Below are positions 54,027 through 63,739 of a stretch of 64,000 bases of DNA, in pieces (position 1 is the first letter of the stretch; each line of letters opens with the position of its first letter). This DNA is from Nitrosotalea devaniterrae. Lineage in GTDB: Archaea; Thermoproteota; Nitrososphaeria; Nitrososphaerales; Nitrosopumilaceae. The stretch is taken from positions 82,451 to 146,450 of the forward strand of contig LN890280.1 of assembly GCA_900065925.1 (NCBI GenBank), in the 5' to 3' direction. The translations under genes and the position numbers were made by a program. The notes under the pieces are model-generated. The model was not told the origin of the DNA, searched no databases, and saw nothing but the letters and a program-made list of their open reading frames with translations.

Positions 54027-56063
54027 TCATATGACTTCCTTTGAGCTCTGTGATGTTAGCATTTCAAATATTCTAGCAGCTGCCATGCCATCATTTTTGT
54101 AATTATACCAATATTGGTATTTCTTTCTGTGTTCTGCTAGATGATTCTGTATGTGCTTATCATTCATTGTTTTATCAATACATAATTCTAATTCTTGTGT
54201 GGATATGGCCAAAAGTGCTATTCCATACTCGTCATATCGGTTGTCTGGATATGGTTCTCCCCTAAAATTTACAACAATTACTGGCCTGTCTGCTAAAATT
54301 GCAAGCATACCAGTACTTGAATTATCAGTAATCACGACTTTTGAGACACTTATTACTTCATTAATTTCAATATCTGAATATTTCAGAAAATGAAATTTCA
54401 TTCCTTTTGATCTTTCTAAAAGAATTTGACTACGTTCAGATTCAAAAAGAGGATGAAATTTTATGATAATTTCATAATCTTTCTTATTTGCATAAGATAT
54501 TGCATCAAGCATCCAATCTACTTCCTTTTCATCATATCCAGATGTTGCAATTAGAATTATCGGCCGATCAAAATCAATTTCAATTTTTTTAGATAGTGAT
54601 TCTCTAATTGTAATGGGATCTAAATTCTTTATATTGTCATAACGAGGATTTCCAGTCATTACTAGTTTATCTTCATCATATCCCATTTTTGTAAGTGAAA
54701 CATTACAATCTTCACCATATGTAGCAATTATCTCTGCACCCATATGTCCAACAGATCTAGCAGTAGGTGAAATTAGATTTGCCAAAGTACTAACAGTTTT
54801 AATTTTATATTGTTTTGCAACCTCACACATCATTAGTTGTTCACCTATGTTGTCTGGCATGACAAAAATGGATATTGAGTTTAACCTAGAAACAAGCAAG
54901 GACAGAAGTCTTATCAATCTCAATTTATTAATTAACTCAAAAAAGAATTCATCATTCAGAAAAAACTGAAAGTAAATACTTATCATGGAATCGTTCTGAG
55001 ATGCAATCTTTTTGGTTGCTTGTATCATTTTCTTTACGATTTCAAGATCATATCCAAAGTCATACAAGTACGGTTGATAATCAAAAAAATCAATATTTTT
55101 TTGGGAAAGTGCGTCCTTTGTATTTTGATCATGAGTTAAAATGATATAAGGATACTGAATTTTCTTAAATTGCTCTATAATGGGATAAACTGGCTTTAGA
55201 TAAAGATCCATATCGTTAGTAGATAAGTAAAATAAGCAGGGTCGATTCTTAAATTCAAAACTATTGAGTTTTTCTATTAATTTTAGTCTAGATTTATCGT
55301 CATTCATCTTAACATATCTGGTTGCATTAATTTCCATTCTAATTGCATTTTGTAATTTAAGTGCTGATGATATTATTTTAGTTTCAGAACTTGTATCATG
55401 AGATGAAAGTGAGTGCATCTTTACTTTGGCTTTTATGTGCTGACTCGGTAAATGTTTCTTCGACTCTAAAAACTGCTTTGCTCTTTCCCACAAATATGTT
55501 ATAATTTTTTTAATTGAAGGTAATCTGTTGTGATATAGTATCTCACAGATATACAATTGTCTTGTATTTGGAAGAGATTCCATTGTGACAATTGTATTGT
55601 GTTTGATTTTAAGCGGCCAGCTAACGATGTATCCTAATGATGATGCTATGCCAATGCATGCATAATAATAAGCATTAATTGATGATAAGCAAAATACTAT
55701 GTGATTTTTTTTTTTTGAAATTAAAATGGAATAGAGTTTTTCTAACATTATTAACTCATCATGGATTTGATGCCTAAATCCGAGAAAAACCTCAACACCA
55801 TTATCCTTAATTTCTGCAAAACTTGTCTCTAACAGCTTCATATTTTCCCAAACTGTCTGATAAATCCTCTGCTCTTCATTGCTATTAGTTGGTATGTTTT
55901 CAAGTATTGTCTCAGCATGAATTCCATTATTGCAAAAATGATCTTTCAATGATTTATCATCCGTAATTATTGTAAAATTGTCTGTGATCTCACTTCTCAC
56001 ATAATCTGTGATAACATCAGCATTCTTAGATTTGCAATCTAAAATGATCTCAAATCTTGGCAT
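54027..56063 (-). CDS. Large GT-B-like surface glycan transferase
   Basis: 678 residues, not clearly assigned. The C-terminal half has GT-B features: LVMTGNPRYDNIKNLDP near 475, PIILIATSGYDEKEVDWML near 503, EIIIKFHPLFESERSQILLE near 532, and KVVITDNSSTGMLAILADRP near 577. This resembles CDP-glycerol transferase/capsule synthesis proteins. The N-terminal ~300 residues are unusual. ATG start; only 3 bases separate it from the upstream 600-aa gene. Very AT-rich. Confidence 0.6.
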   Translation of the reverse strand: MPRFEIILDCKSKNADVITDYVRSEITDNFTIITDDKSLKDHFCNNGIHAETILENIPTNSNEEQRIYQTVWENMKLLETSFAEIKDNGVEVFLGFRHQIHDELIMLEKLYSILISKKKNHIVFCLSSINAYYYACIGIASSLGYIVSWPLKIKHNTIVTMESLPNTRQLYICEILYHNRLPSIKKIITYLWERAKQFLESKKHLPSQHIKAKVKMHSLSSHDTSSETKIISSALKLQNAIRMEINATRYVKMNDDKSRLKLIEKLNSFEFKNRPCLFYLSTNDMDLYLKPVYPIIEQFKKIQYPYIILTHDQNTKDALSQKNIDFFDYQPYLYDFGYDLEIVKKMIQATKKIASQNDSMISIYFQFFLNDEFFFELINKLRLIRLLSLLVSRLNSISIFVMPDNIGEQLMMCEVAKQYKIKTVSTLANLISPTARSVGHMGAEIIATYGEDCNVSLTKMGYDEDKLVMTGNPRYDNIKNLDPITIRESLSKKIEIDFDRPIILIATSGYDEKEVDWMLDAISYANKKDYEIIIKFHPLFESERSQILLERSKGMKFHFLKYSDIEINEVISVSKVVITDNSSTGMLAILADRPVIVVNFRGEPYPDNRYDEYGIALLAISTQELELCIDKTMNDKHIQNHLAEHRKKYQYWYNYKNDGMAAARIFEMLTSQSSKEVI

Positions 56064-56066
56064 ATC

Positions 56067-57869
56067 TTATATGTCTCCATAAAACTTCTTTACTATTATC
56101 TCTCTGGATGTCTCTCCAGTACTACTCAAAAGTTCCTTTCTTAGCAGATTATCAGCATTTCCAATATGAAGATTATTCAAATGATCTTTGAATGATTCCA
56201 TGGATGTAATTATTGAGTCTGATATCAATCCACAAAAATCTATTGTAGAACCAAAATTTATCCAAAGTATATTTTTTCCATACAGTATTGATTGCAAAAG
56301 CAAAGTAGAGCATTTACCAATTACTGCTTGAGAGCCTGAGACTAGATCTTCTATTTCGTATTTGTTATTGTCTACTATGATTATGTTAGATTCTACAAGA
56401 TTTTCCTTGTATGGTCCTGGTAGTAGGGTGGGATGGAGTTTGACTATTATCTTGGTATTACTTGGTATGACTTTGCTAATCTCCTTGATTGATGTAATCT
56501 CCTCATCTATTGTCAAAATGAATGTTCCAACATTTGTATTTGCAGATGCGACATACAGAACATACTCTCCTATACCGATATCATGGTTGACTTTTTTCTT
56601 CCAACTCCTGTAAAATCCACCCTCAAATATCTTTGATTCTGGATATCCGCGACCGATTAGCAAATTCTTGTAGTATTCTCCCCATACGAAAATGGTGGGA
56701 ACTAGATTTTGATTGAAGTTTTTTGGTATAAAGAAGCTAGAGTTTGCAGGTAATTCCTTGCTGATTATACCCAGTTGAATTGCAAATATCTTGATTCCAT
56801 TTTCATTACATGCAAGGGTCAAAGCTTTTCCAAACAGATTGCTCCCCTCAGAGTTTAGTATCCTGACTGGAGATTCCTTCTGGAGATATTTTCTACATGT
56901 TTCTATGTTGGTTAAAGCATCCTGAACTCTTTTTGCAATAAAGTCTGTTATATCATTAGCCAGCAAAGGAAATATCTCAATACCTTCAATTGTAAACTTG
57001 GTGCAGGATTTTTCAACAAAATCTCTGACTAATTTCTTGTGTTCACTTGATATCTCCTTTCTTTTAATCAGATAACCATATGGAAGATATGCCGAAAATG
57101 GTCTGTAACGTCCTCTCATGATGTTTCCAAAGTCGTCGAAAACATCACGTAAAACACTCTTGTGGATTCTTGGAAGGTTTAGAGAAATTACAAGTGGTTT
57201 TCTGCCTGATTTGATAAAGGACTCATGTAATTCATCCACGTAAATGTCGCTTATTGTCTGGGAAATTTTTCTAGCGTAAAAACCATGAGTCAAAATTATG
57301 TTGGAATCAAATTTTTTCCTGAAAAATAATAAAGAAAGTTTCCCTGTTACGAACCTTTCAAGAAACAGAATCTTGTTGGCTATAACTCGGTGTTGCTGTT
57401 TTGTATGCTTGACAACAATTGATTTATTGAGAAACTCAAACTGGTATTTTTTTGACAATACTTCTAATATTTTGCCCAGATCGAACTCAAAACTTCCTTT
57501 TATCTCGACAACTTTAGGCCCAGTTTTCTCAATACATGATAAAATGGTCTTCAAATGATATATCTGGTCAAAAATGCCCCCACGTGTTTCTAAAAATTCA
57601 TCATACACAAATTCCCACATGGAAAGATTGTTGATTTTAAATTCAGGTGAAGATACATTTGATAGCCATATTCTGCAATGTTCAATTACGCTTTCCCAGA
57701 TATCGTGGCTTTGACCCTCTCTGCTAAACAGTAATACATTTTGAGTTGATTTTTTTAATTTCAGTTCATCAGACAGATTCATAGCTACGACAAAAGTATC
57801 ACGTAAATCCAAGTTAGCAGAATCTGTAGAGGATCCCAAAAACAATAACTTGTACATTTTATCATTCAT
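56067..57869 (-). CDS. Large GT-B-like surface glycan transferase (second)
   Basis: 600 residues. It shares the general layout of the following gene: an N-terminal domain of unknown type, then ILNSEGSNLFGKALTLACNENG near 345, IFVWGEYYKNLLIGRGYPESKIFEGG near 400, TKIIVKLHPTLLPGPYKENL near 470 and SGSQAVIGKCSTLLLQSILYGKNI near 515. These are the usual GT-B donor-site blocks. The role is inferred as a sugar or polyol-phosphate transferase in the same pathway. It shares an operon with the 678-aa gene. Confidence 0.6.
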   Translation of the reverse strand: MNDKMYKLLFLGSSTDSANLDLRDTFVVAMNLSDELKLKKSTQNVLLFSREGQSHDIWESVIEHCRIWLSNVSSPEFKINNLSMWEFVYDEFLETRGGIFDQIYHLKTILSCIEKTGPKVVEIKGSFEFDLGKILEVLSKKYQFEFLNKSIVVKHTKQQHRVIANKILFLERFVTGKLSLLFFRKKFDSNIILTHGFYARKISQTISDIYVDELHESFIKSGRKPLVISLNLPRIHKSVLRDVFDDFGNIMRGRYRPFSAYLPYGYLIKRKEISSEHKKLVRDFVEKSCTKFTIEGIEIFPLLANDITDFIAKRVQDALTNIETCRKYLQKESPVRILNSEGSNLFGKALTLACNENGIKIFAIQLGIISKELPANSSFFIPKNFNQNLVPTIFVWGEYYKNLLIGRGYPESKIFEGGFYRSWKKKVNHDIGIGEYVLYVASANTNVGTFILTIDEEITSIKEISKVIPSNTKIIVKLHPTLLPGPYKENLVESNIIIVDNNKYEIEDLVSGSQAVIGKCSTLLLQSILYGKNILWINFGSTIDFCGLISDSIITSMESFKDHLNNLHIGNADNLLRKELLSSTGETSREIIVKKFYGDI

Positions 57870-57974
57870 TATCGTGAACCTATTTGGTTCTTTCCGAGGT
57901 CAGTTAACAAATTATTCGTGGGAGCAACTTGGTATGGCAGTATTAATATAGAAATTCTATCAATCTGAATCAAA

Positions 57975-58379
57975 TTGCGTTTTAAGAATTGGAAAAAGCC
58001 AACCATACGGGAAGGAAAATTAACAAAATGGAACTGGATGGTTCAAAATGTAAAAAACCTCAAAATGGGAAATTATGTCGATATTGGTGCATTCACATAC
58101 ATTAATGCCAAGTTTTCTGTAATTCTGGAAGACAATGTAGAGATAGGATCGCATTGTTCAATTTACTCATATTCTACGATTGATAATAAAAAAGGTCCAG
58201 TGGTACTCAAAAAAAATTGTAAGGTCGGAACTCATTCTGTAGTGATGCCAAATGTTACAATTGGGGAAAATTCAACTATTGCAGCATTTAGCTTTGTCAC
58301 CAAAAATGTACCTCCTAATGTAGTAGTTGCAGGAATACCTGCAAAGGTAATCAAAAAGCAAGTAAAGGCAAAATCTTAA
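57975..58379 (+). CDS. Hexapeptide-repeat acyltransferase
   Basis: 134 residues of left-handed beta-helix. Repeats are seen from residue 34 to 110: NYVDIGAFTYINAKF, NVEIGSHCSIYSYS, NCKVGTHSVVMPNVTIGENS, then PPNVVVAGIPAKVIKK, the usual end. Such enzymes move acetyl or other acyl groups to amino sugars. It stands at the head of the nonulosonic acid set on the plus strand. TTG start. Confidence 0.85.
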   Translation: MRFKNWKKPTIREGKLTKWNWMVQNVKNLKMGNYVDIGAFTYINAKFSVILEDNVEIGSHCSIYSYSTIDNKKGPVVLKKNCKVGTHSVVMPNVTIGENSTIAAFSFVTKNVPPNVVVAGIPAKVIKKQVKAKS

Positions 58380-58419
58380 CCAAGTTTAATAGTGAAAAAA
58401 CGCTGAACTAACTAAAATC

Positions 58420-59580
58420 ATGACAAAAAAATATTCCACGCGAAAAATTGCACTAGTCACTGGAACAAGAGCAGAATACGGTATTCTAAAACCACTGTTA
58501 CACGAAATAAAACAGAGCAAAAAACTCGAACTATGTCTTATTGTGGCAGGAACACATCTTGAAAAAAGATTTGGTCATTCCATTAAAGAAATCATCAAGG
58601 ATGGTTTCAAGGTATCATATACAGTAAAAATGACTCCATCCGGCAATACTGGCCATGATATGTCAGTAGCTACCTCAAAGGGAATTGCACAGTTTTCAGA
58701 AATTTACAAAAAAACTAAACCAGATTTTAATGTCATACTTGGAGACAGAGATGAGGCTTTTGCGGCATCCATTGCAGCCATGCATATGAATATCATCAAT
58801 GTGCATATTCATGGTGGCGAAAGCTCTAAGGGGGGAATAGATGAGTACATGAGGCATGCAATAACCAAGATCTCAAATTTACATTTTGCTGCAACCAAGC
58901 AAAGTGCACAACGAATTATCAAAATGGGTGAAAACAAAAAACATGTCTTTGTCACAGGCTCTCCTGCAGTTGATGGCATAATTACAACCAAATATCTAAC
59001 CAAGAATCAAGTTCTTGAAAAATTCAAATTAAAAGACAATTATGTGCTTGTAGTACAGCACCCAATTACTACGCAGACAAAGGATGCCAAAAACCAGATG
59101 AAAAAAACACTTGATGCACTGGTACAATGGGGGAAAGACGCCGTCATCATAGGACCAAATTCTGATGCAGGACATCGTGAAATATTTCAAATAATAAAAC
59201 AATATACTAAAACCTGTAACTTTTTCAAATTCTACACTAATCTTGCAAGACCAGACTATCTCTCTTTACTGAAACATTGTGATTTTATCATCGGAAATTC
59301 TAGCAGTGGAATAATTGATGCTCCATCGTTTAAAAAACCTGCAATCAACATAGGTATACGCCAGCTAGGAAGGGAATCTGCAAATAACGTAATAAACACA
59401 CAGCATGATACAGATTCAATCATAAAATCTATGAAATATGCACATTCTTCTCAGTTTCAGAAGATTTTGCAAAAATGCACAAACCCATATGGAGATGGCA
59501 ATGCCTCAAAGAGAATTATCAAGATACTTGAAACCATAAAAATCACTGATGACATGATTCAAAAGAAAATATCATATTAG
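58420..59580 (+). CDS. neuC: UDP-GlcNAc 2-epimerase, hydrolysing (NeuC-like)
   Basis: Makes ManNAc (or a bacillosamine-derived equivalent) from the UDP sugar, the first committed step to sialic or legionaminic acid. Blocks: VTGTRAEYGILKPLLHEI near 14, VAGTHLEKRFGHSIKEI near 42, ILGDRDEAFAASIAAMHMN near 107, HIHGGESSKGGIDEYMRHAI near 129, and IGNSSSGIIDAPSFKKPAINIG near 290. The HGGE..G.DE.xRHxITK motif is specific for the hydrolysing group. Start ATG; 386 residues is normal. Confidence 0.9.
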   Translation: MTKKYSTRKIALVTGTRAEYGILKPLLHEIKQSKKLELCLIVAGTHLEKRFGHSIKEIIKDGFKVSYTVKMTPSGNTGHDMSVATSKGIAQFSEIYKKTKPDFNVILGDRDEAFAASIAAMHMNIINVHIHGGESSKGGIDEYMRHAITKISNLHFAATKQSAQRIIKMGENKKHVFVTGSPAVDGIITTKYLTKNQVLEKFKLKDNYVLVVQHPITTQTKDAKNQMKKTLDALVQWGKDAVIIGPNSDAGHREIFQIIKQYTKTCNFFKFYTNLARPDYLSLLKHCDFIIGNSSSGIIDAPSFKKPAINIGIRQLGRESANNVINTQHDTDSIIKSMKYAHSSQFQKILQKCTNPYGDGNASKRIIKILETIKITDDMIQKKISY

Positions 59581-59599
59581 CACATGGAAATCTTTTTAC

Positions 59600-60931
59600 T
59601 TGTACCGATTATATCGAGAACACGCTAGTTTGAAGATTACAAAATCACTCAAATATCTAAAACACGCAGAAAAAAGGATACCTGCTCTCACCCAGACATT
59701 TAGCAAGGCGGCATTTACTTTTGTTAAGGGGGTTTATCCTGTCTACATAGACCATGCATATGGCAGCCATATGGTTGATGTTGACGGCAATGATTACATT
59801 GACTATCTTTGTGGCCTTGGTCCAATAATTCTAGGATATGGTTACAAGCCTGTAGATGATGCCATAAAGGAGCAGCTAAAAAATGGCATACTGTTTTCTT
59901 TACCACACAAGCTAGAGCTTGACCTTGCAGAAACTATATGCAATACTGTACCATGCGCCGAGATGGTAAAATATTCAAAGACAGGCTCTGATGCAGTAAC
60001 ACTTGCAATACGGGCTGCTAGAGCAATAACAAAAAGAGACAAGATTGCATATTGTGGAACATTAGGAGTACAGCATGATTGGCAGACCACATTGACCACA
60101 AGAGATTATGGAATACCATCATGGAATAGAAAACAGATCAAGGTCTTTGAATATAATAAAATCGAGACGCTTGAAGAGATTTTTGAAAGAGATGGAAAAA
60201 ACATTGCAGCTGTATGCATGGAGCCTACAATGTTTGAACCGCCAAAAGGAAACTTCCTCAAGAAGGCAAAAGAAATAGCCCACAAAAATGGTGCAGTCCT
60301 AATCTTTGATGAAATTGTAACAGGATATCGTTTTGCAATTGGAGGGGGACAGGAAAAATTTGGTGTTATACCAGACATTACGACATTGGGCAAGGGACTT
60401 GCTAATGGTATGCCACTTGGAGCAGTAGTAGGAAAGACCGAATTTATGAAGATATTTGACAATGTATTCTTTTCATCAACAAATCAGGGGGAGACACTAT
60501 CACTTGCAGCAGGCAAGGCAACCATTGATGAAATTCGCAGCAAGAACGTACCCAGACATCTCTGGGATATGGGTACGAAACTAATGAATGGCTATAATAA
60601 ATTGGCAAAAGAAAATGAGACAGGAATAAGCTTTACAGGCTATCCTATACGCATGAGACCTGTCTGTGTAGATTCTAATGGAATCGAGTCACTTGAAATC
60701 AAGAGTTTGTTGCTACAAGAAATGATAACACGCGGAATTTTCCTTCATCCAGGTGTTGACTATATTGGATTTTCTCATACATTACATGATGTCAAGAAAA
60801 CACTTGCCGCCTTTGAAGAGTCTGTAAAGGTTGTCAAAAAGGCTGTAGAAAATAATTCTGTCAAAAAGCAACTCCGAGGAGATGTAATAAGGCCAGTCTT
60901 TCCTCCAAAGAAAATGGGTACCAAGAAATGA
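59600..60931 (+). CDS. Class III aminotransferase, GSA-aminomutase-like
   Basis: 443-residue PLP enzyme like glutamate-1-semialdehyde aminomutase but in a sugar context. VDGNDYIDYLCGLGPIILGY near 55, KYSKTGSDAVTLAIRAARAIT near 124, LIFDEIVTGYRFAIGG near 235, and the PLP Lys in TTLGKGLANGMPLGAVVG near 262. Starts TTG 59600, with AAATATCATA about 27 nt upstream; TTG 59630 is possible. It overlaps the oxidoreductase gene by 4 nt. Its neighbours (NeuC, Gfo/Idh, NeuB) suggest amination of a keto sugar for a nonulosonic acid. A haem role is unlikely here. Confidence 0.85.
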   Translation: MYRLYREHASLKITKSLKYLKHAEKRIPALTQTFSKAAFTFVKGVYPVYIDHAYGSHMVDVDGNDYIDYLCGLGPIILGYGYKPVDDAIKEQLKNGILFSLPHKLELDLAETICNTVPCAEMVKYSKTGSDAVTLAIRAARAITKRDKIAYCGTLGVQHDWQTTLTTRDYGIPSWNRKQIKVFEYNKIETLEEIFERDGKNIAAVCMEPTMFEPPKGNFLKKAKEIAHKNGAVLIFDEIVTGYRFAIGGGQEKFGVIPDITTLGKGLANGMPLGAVVGKTEFMKIFDNVFFSSTNQGETLSLAAGKATIDEIRSKNVPRHLWDMGTKLMNGYNKLAKENETGISFTGYPIRMRPVCVDSNGIESLEIKSLLLQEMITRGIFLHPGVDYIGFSHTLHDVKKTLAAFEESVKVVKKAVENNSVKKQLRGDVIRPVFPPKKMGTKK

Positions 60932-61932
60932 AATTTCTAGTGGTGGGATTGGGAAGTATGGGAAAAAGAAGAATACGTAACCTAAAGTATCTTAATCATA
61001 CTGATGTAATCGGATGTGATACATCACAAGAAAGAAGATCAGAAGTTGAGTCAAAATATTCTGTCAAGACTTTTTCAAGTATCGATGATGCATTTGCACA
61101 AAAACCGGATGCTGTAATAATATCAACTCCACCAGACAAGCATTATGATATCGCAGTAAAAACTGCAGAGCATGGATTTCCATTTTTTATGGAAGCAAAT
61201 GTAATTCCAGACGGTTTTGATAAGGTAGTATCAATATGTTCCAAAAAGAGAGTGTTTTATGCTCCATCATGTACCATGCGATTCAACCCAAGTCTTAGAA
61301 AAGTCAATGAACTTGTAAAAAAGAAAAGCATCGGCAAGGTCCTTTCATTTGTATATCATGTAGGTCAATATCTTCCTGACTGGCATCCGTATGAAGACTA
61401 TAGGATATTTTATGTCAGCAAAAAAGAAACAGGTGCATGCAGAGAAATTGTACCATTTGAGCTGAACTGGCTGTCTTGGACATTTGGAGATATAGCAAAT
61501 CTTACTGCAATGAAAAGAAAGGTGTCAAAATTAGAATCTGATATCGATGACATCTATGCCACAATATTGGAATTTGAATCTGGAATTGTAGGAAATTTGG
61601 TGGTTGATGTGCTTAGCAGGGTACCATACCGCTCTTTGAAGATAATAGGTGAGGAGGGCGTCATAACATGGGAGTGGGTGGAAAAAAAGGTCCGTGTATA
61701 TCATACTTCTACAAAGTCATGGGAGGAGCATGTAGAGCCTCCAGGAATCAAGATGGAGGGCTATGTAGCAGAGGAAAACCAATACATCGATGAGATGTCC
61801 TCATTTGTATCAGGTCTACAAGATCCGTCTAATTATTCCCACAATCCACAAAGCGAACAGAGAATACTTGACATTTTAAAGAAAATAGAGGAAAGCTCCG
61901 ACAAGGGCAAGCAGGAAAAAGTAAAACATTAG
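60928..61932 (+). CDS. Gfo/Idh/MocA family oxidoreductase
   Basis: 334 residues. NAD(P)-binding start VVGLGSMGKRRIRNLKYL near 5, AVIISTPPDKHYDIAVKTAEHG near 62, and CTMRFNPSLRKVNELVKKKSIGK near 105. It oxidises or reduces a sugar hydroxyl. Overlap with the class III aminotransferase (ATGA) implies joint function: the oxidoreductase makes a keto group and the aminotransferase aminates it. The catalytic EKP is replaced by MEANVIP. Confidence 0.85.
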   Translation: MKFLVVGLGSMGKRRIRNLKYLNHTDVIGCDTSQERRSEVESKYSVKTFSSIDDAFAQKPDAVIISTPPDKHYDIAVKTAEHGFPFFMEANVIPDGFDKVVSICSKKRVFYAPSCTMRFNPSLRKVNELVKKKSIGKVLSFVYHVGQYLPDWHPYEDYRIFYVSKKETGACREIVPFELNWLSWTFGDIANLTAMKRKVSKLESDIDDIYATILEFESGIVGNLVVDVLSRVPYRSLKIIGEEGVITWEWVEKKVRVYHTSTKSWEEHVEPPGIKMEGYVAEENQYIDEMSSFVSGLQDPSNYSHNPQSEQRILDILKKIEESSDKGKQEKVKH

Positions 61933-61938
61933 GAATTA

Positions 61939-62979
61939 ATGAATAGAATAATCATGAACGAAAATTGGAAGCAAACAATCAAGATTGGAAAACATGTTCT
62001 TGGGAAAGATAAACCCGTATTCATAATTGCAGAAGCTGGGGTAAACCACAATGGAAAAATCAATCTTGCCAAGAAACTTGTTGATGCTGCACTTGACGCA
62101 AATGCAGATGCGGTAAAATTTCAGACTTATATCACAAGCAAGCTTGTCTCAAAAAATCTTGCCCCACAGATGTACAAAATGCTTCAAAAATATGAATTAG
62201 ATGATAATGACTTTGCAGAGCTTAGGGATTATTCAAAAAGCAACGGAATAATTTTTAGTTCAACACCATTTGATATCAAAAGTTGTGACCTGCTTGAAAA
62301 ATTATCAGTACCATTTTACAAGCTTGGTTCTGGTGACCTTGAAAACATTCCATTGATCATACATACGTCAAAAAAGAAGAAGCCTGTCCTAATCTCTACT
62401 GGAATGAGCACCAATCAAGAAATTACCCAAGCATTGCACTCCATATTACCGTACAATGATACTATCATTCTAATGCATTGCACGTCACTATATCCTACCA
62501 ATTTTGATGAGGCAAACCTGAATGCAATACCCGCAATGAAGGTGAGATTTGGACTTCTTGTGGGATACTCTGATCATACATTGGGATATGAAGCAAGTCT
62601 TGCAGCAGTATCTCTTGGAGCATGTGTTGTAGAAAAACACCTTACACTTGACAATAAAATGCAAGGACCTGATCACAAGGCCTCACTTGATCCTCAAGCA
62701 TTCAAAAAAATGGTTTCATCAATTAGAAACATTGAGAAGTCATTTGGAAGTGACATAAAAAAAGTACTTCCTCGGGAAAAAAATACCAAAAAGATTGCAA
62801 GAAGAAGCATAGTAGCAGTTCATGATATTCCAAAGGGAAAAGTAATCGACGAGTCTGACATTGATATTTTAAGACCATATGGAGGAATCGCGCCAAAATA
62901 TTTCAATAACGTTCTAGGAAAAAAATCAAAAACAGCCATAAAAAGTGGAAGTTTTGTCTCGTGGAAGATGCTTTTATGA
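61939..62979 (+). CDS. neuB: Nonulosonic acid synthase (NeuB family)
   Basis: Condenses PEP with ManNAc or a related amino sugar to a nine-carbon acid. TIM barrel with FIIAEAGVNHNGKINLAKKL near 30 and DAVKFQTYITSKLVS near 55, SSTPFDIKSCDLLEKL near 110, YKLGSGDLENIPLI near 130, ISTGMSTNQEI near 152 and GYSDHTLGYEASLAAVSLGA near 210. The antifreeze-like SAF domain is at 285-346 (RRSIVAVHDIPKGKVIDESD). ATG 61939; ATG 61954 is possible. It is 6 bp after the oxidoreductase gene. Confidence 0.93.
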   Translation: MNRIIMNENWKQTIKIGKHVLGKDKPVFIIAEAGVNHNGKINLAKKLVDAALDANADAVKFQTYITSKLVSKNLAPQMYKMLQKYELDDNDFAELRDYSKSNGIIFSSTPFDIKSCDLLEKLSVPFYKLGSGDLENIPLIIHTSKKKKPVLISTGMSTNQEITQALHSILPYNDTIILMHCTSLYPTNFDEANLNAIPAMKVRFGLLVGYSDHTLGYEASLAAVSLGACVVEKHLTLDNKMQGPDHKASLDPQAFKKMVSSIRNIEKSFGSDIKKVLPREKNTKKIARRSIVAVHDIPKGKVIDESDIDILRPYGGIAPKYFNNVLGKKSKTAIKSGSFVSWKMLL

Positions 62980-62987
62980 ATAAAATT

Positions 62988-63734
62988 CTACTTTTCCTTT
63001 TGTGATTCCCTGAGATGTTCCTCATATAGCAACTGGGCATCCTTGTTAATTTCCAATAATTCTGGGTTGCCAGTGACAAGATCAACTATTGCCTCAAGTG
63101 TTATTGGCCTGTTTTCTTGATATAGCGCATTGAAGATCTTTTCAATCAACTCAAAGTCTTGCTTGTAATCCAAAGTGAGTCGTATCTCGGGTCTTTGGAG
63201 ATTCTTTTTTGGAACCACAAATGATTTCTTGAATTCTTTTCTTTCTGTAAAAAGACCTCCCCATACCTCCGTATTGGTCTGCATCTTTGTCTTGCAGACT
63301 TTTTCTAATGCTTCCCTTTTGATACAAAATGGAGTAGCACCAAGCGGAGCATCTTTTACAATGATATAGTCTGCACCAGTTTGCTCAAACTCGCTTACAC
63401 ACATGTCAATTAGCTCTGGGTCGCAAAAGACATCATCGCCATCAACAACAATAATAAAATCTGTAGAGAACTTGGATGCTGCACTAAGATATCTGTCAAG
63501 CTTGTCATCCTCACTTCCCCTGAAATAATCAATTCTGTTCTTTTTTGCAATGTCTACTAGAATGTCATCATCTGGATTGGTGGATGTACAAAGAACTATC
63601 TGGGATACCTTGGTGGATAGTTTTAGTCTGTCTATGAGATGTTCTGTGATTGTTTTACCTTTTACAATTTTCAATACTTTCCCTGGAAATCTTTTTGCCT
63701 TGTTTCGTACAGACAGGTAAATGGCGTATCTCAA
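62988..63734 (-). CDS. neuA: CMP-nonulosonic acid synthetase-like cytidylyltransferase
   Basis: 248-residue nucleotidyltransferase of the NeuA/KdsB/SpsF group. The start YLSVRNKAKRFPGKVLKIVK has the RxxxKRxPGK nucleotide-binding loop. QIVLCTSTNPDDDILVDIAK near 46 and DFIIVVDGDDVFCDPELID near 92 carry the metal-binding Asp residues. RPEIRLTLDYKQDFELIEKI near 183 is the usual C-terminal block. It is likely to activate the NeuB product with CMP. TTG start; 5 bp after the partial NeuB-like gene. Confidence 0.87.
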   Translation of the reverse strand: MRYAIYLSVRNKAKRFPGKVLKIVKGKTITEHLIDRLKLSTKVSQIVLCTSTNPDDDILVDIAKKNRIDYFRGSEDDKLDRYLSAASKFSTDFIIVVDGDDVFCDPELIDMCVSEFEQTGADYIIVKDAPLGATPFCIKREALEKVCKTKMQTNTEVWGGLFTERKEFKKSFVVPKKNLQRPEIRLTLDYKQDFELIEKIFNALYQENRPITLEAIVDLVTGNPELLEINKDAQLLYEEHLRESQKEK

Positions 63735-63739
63735 ATTAC

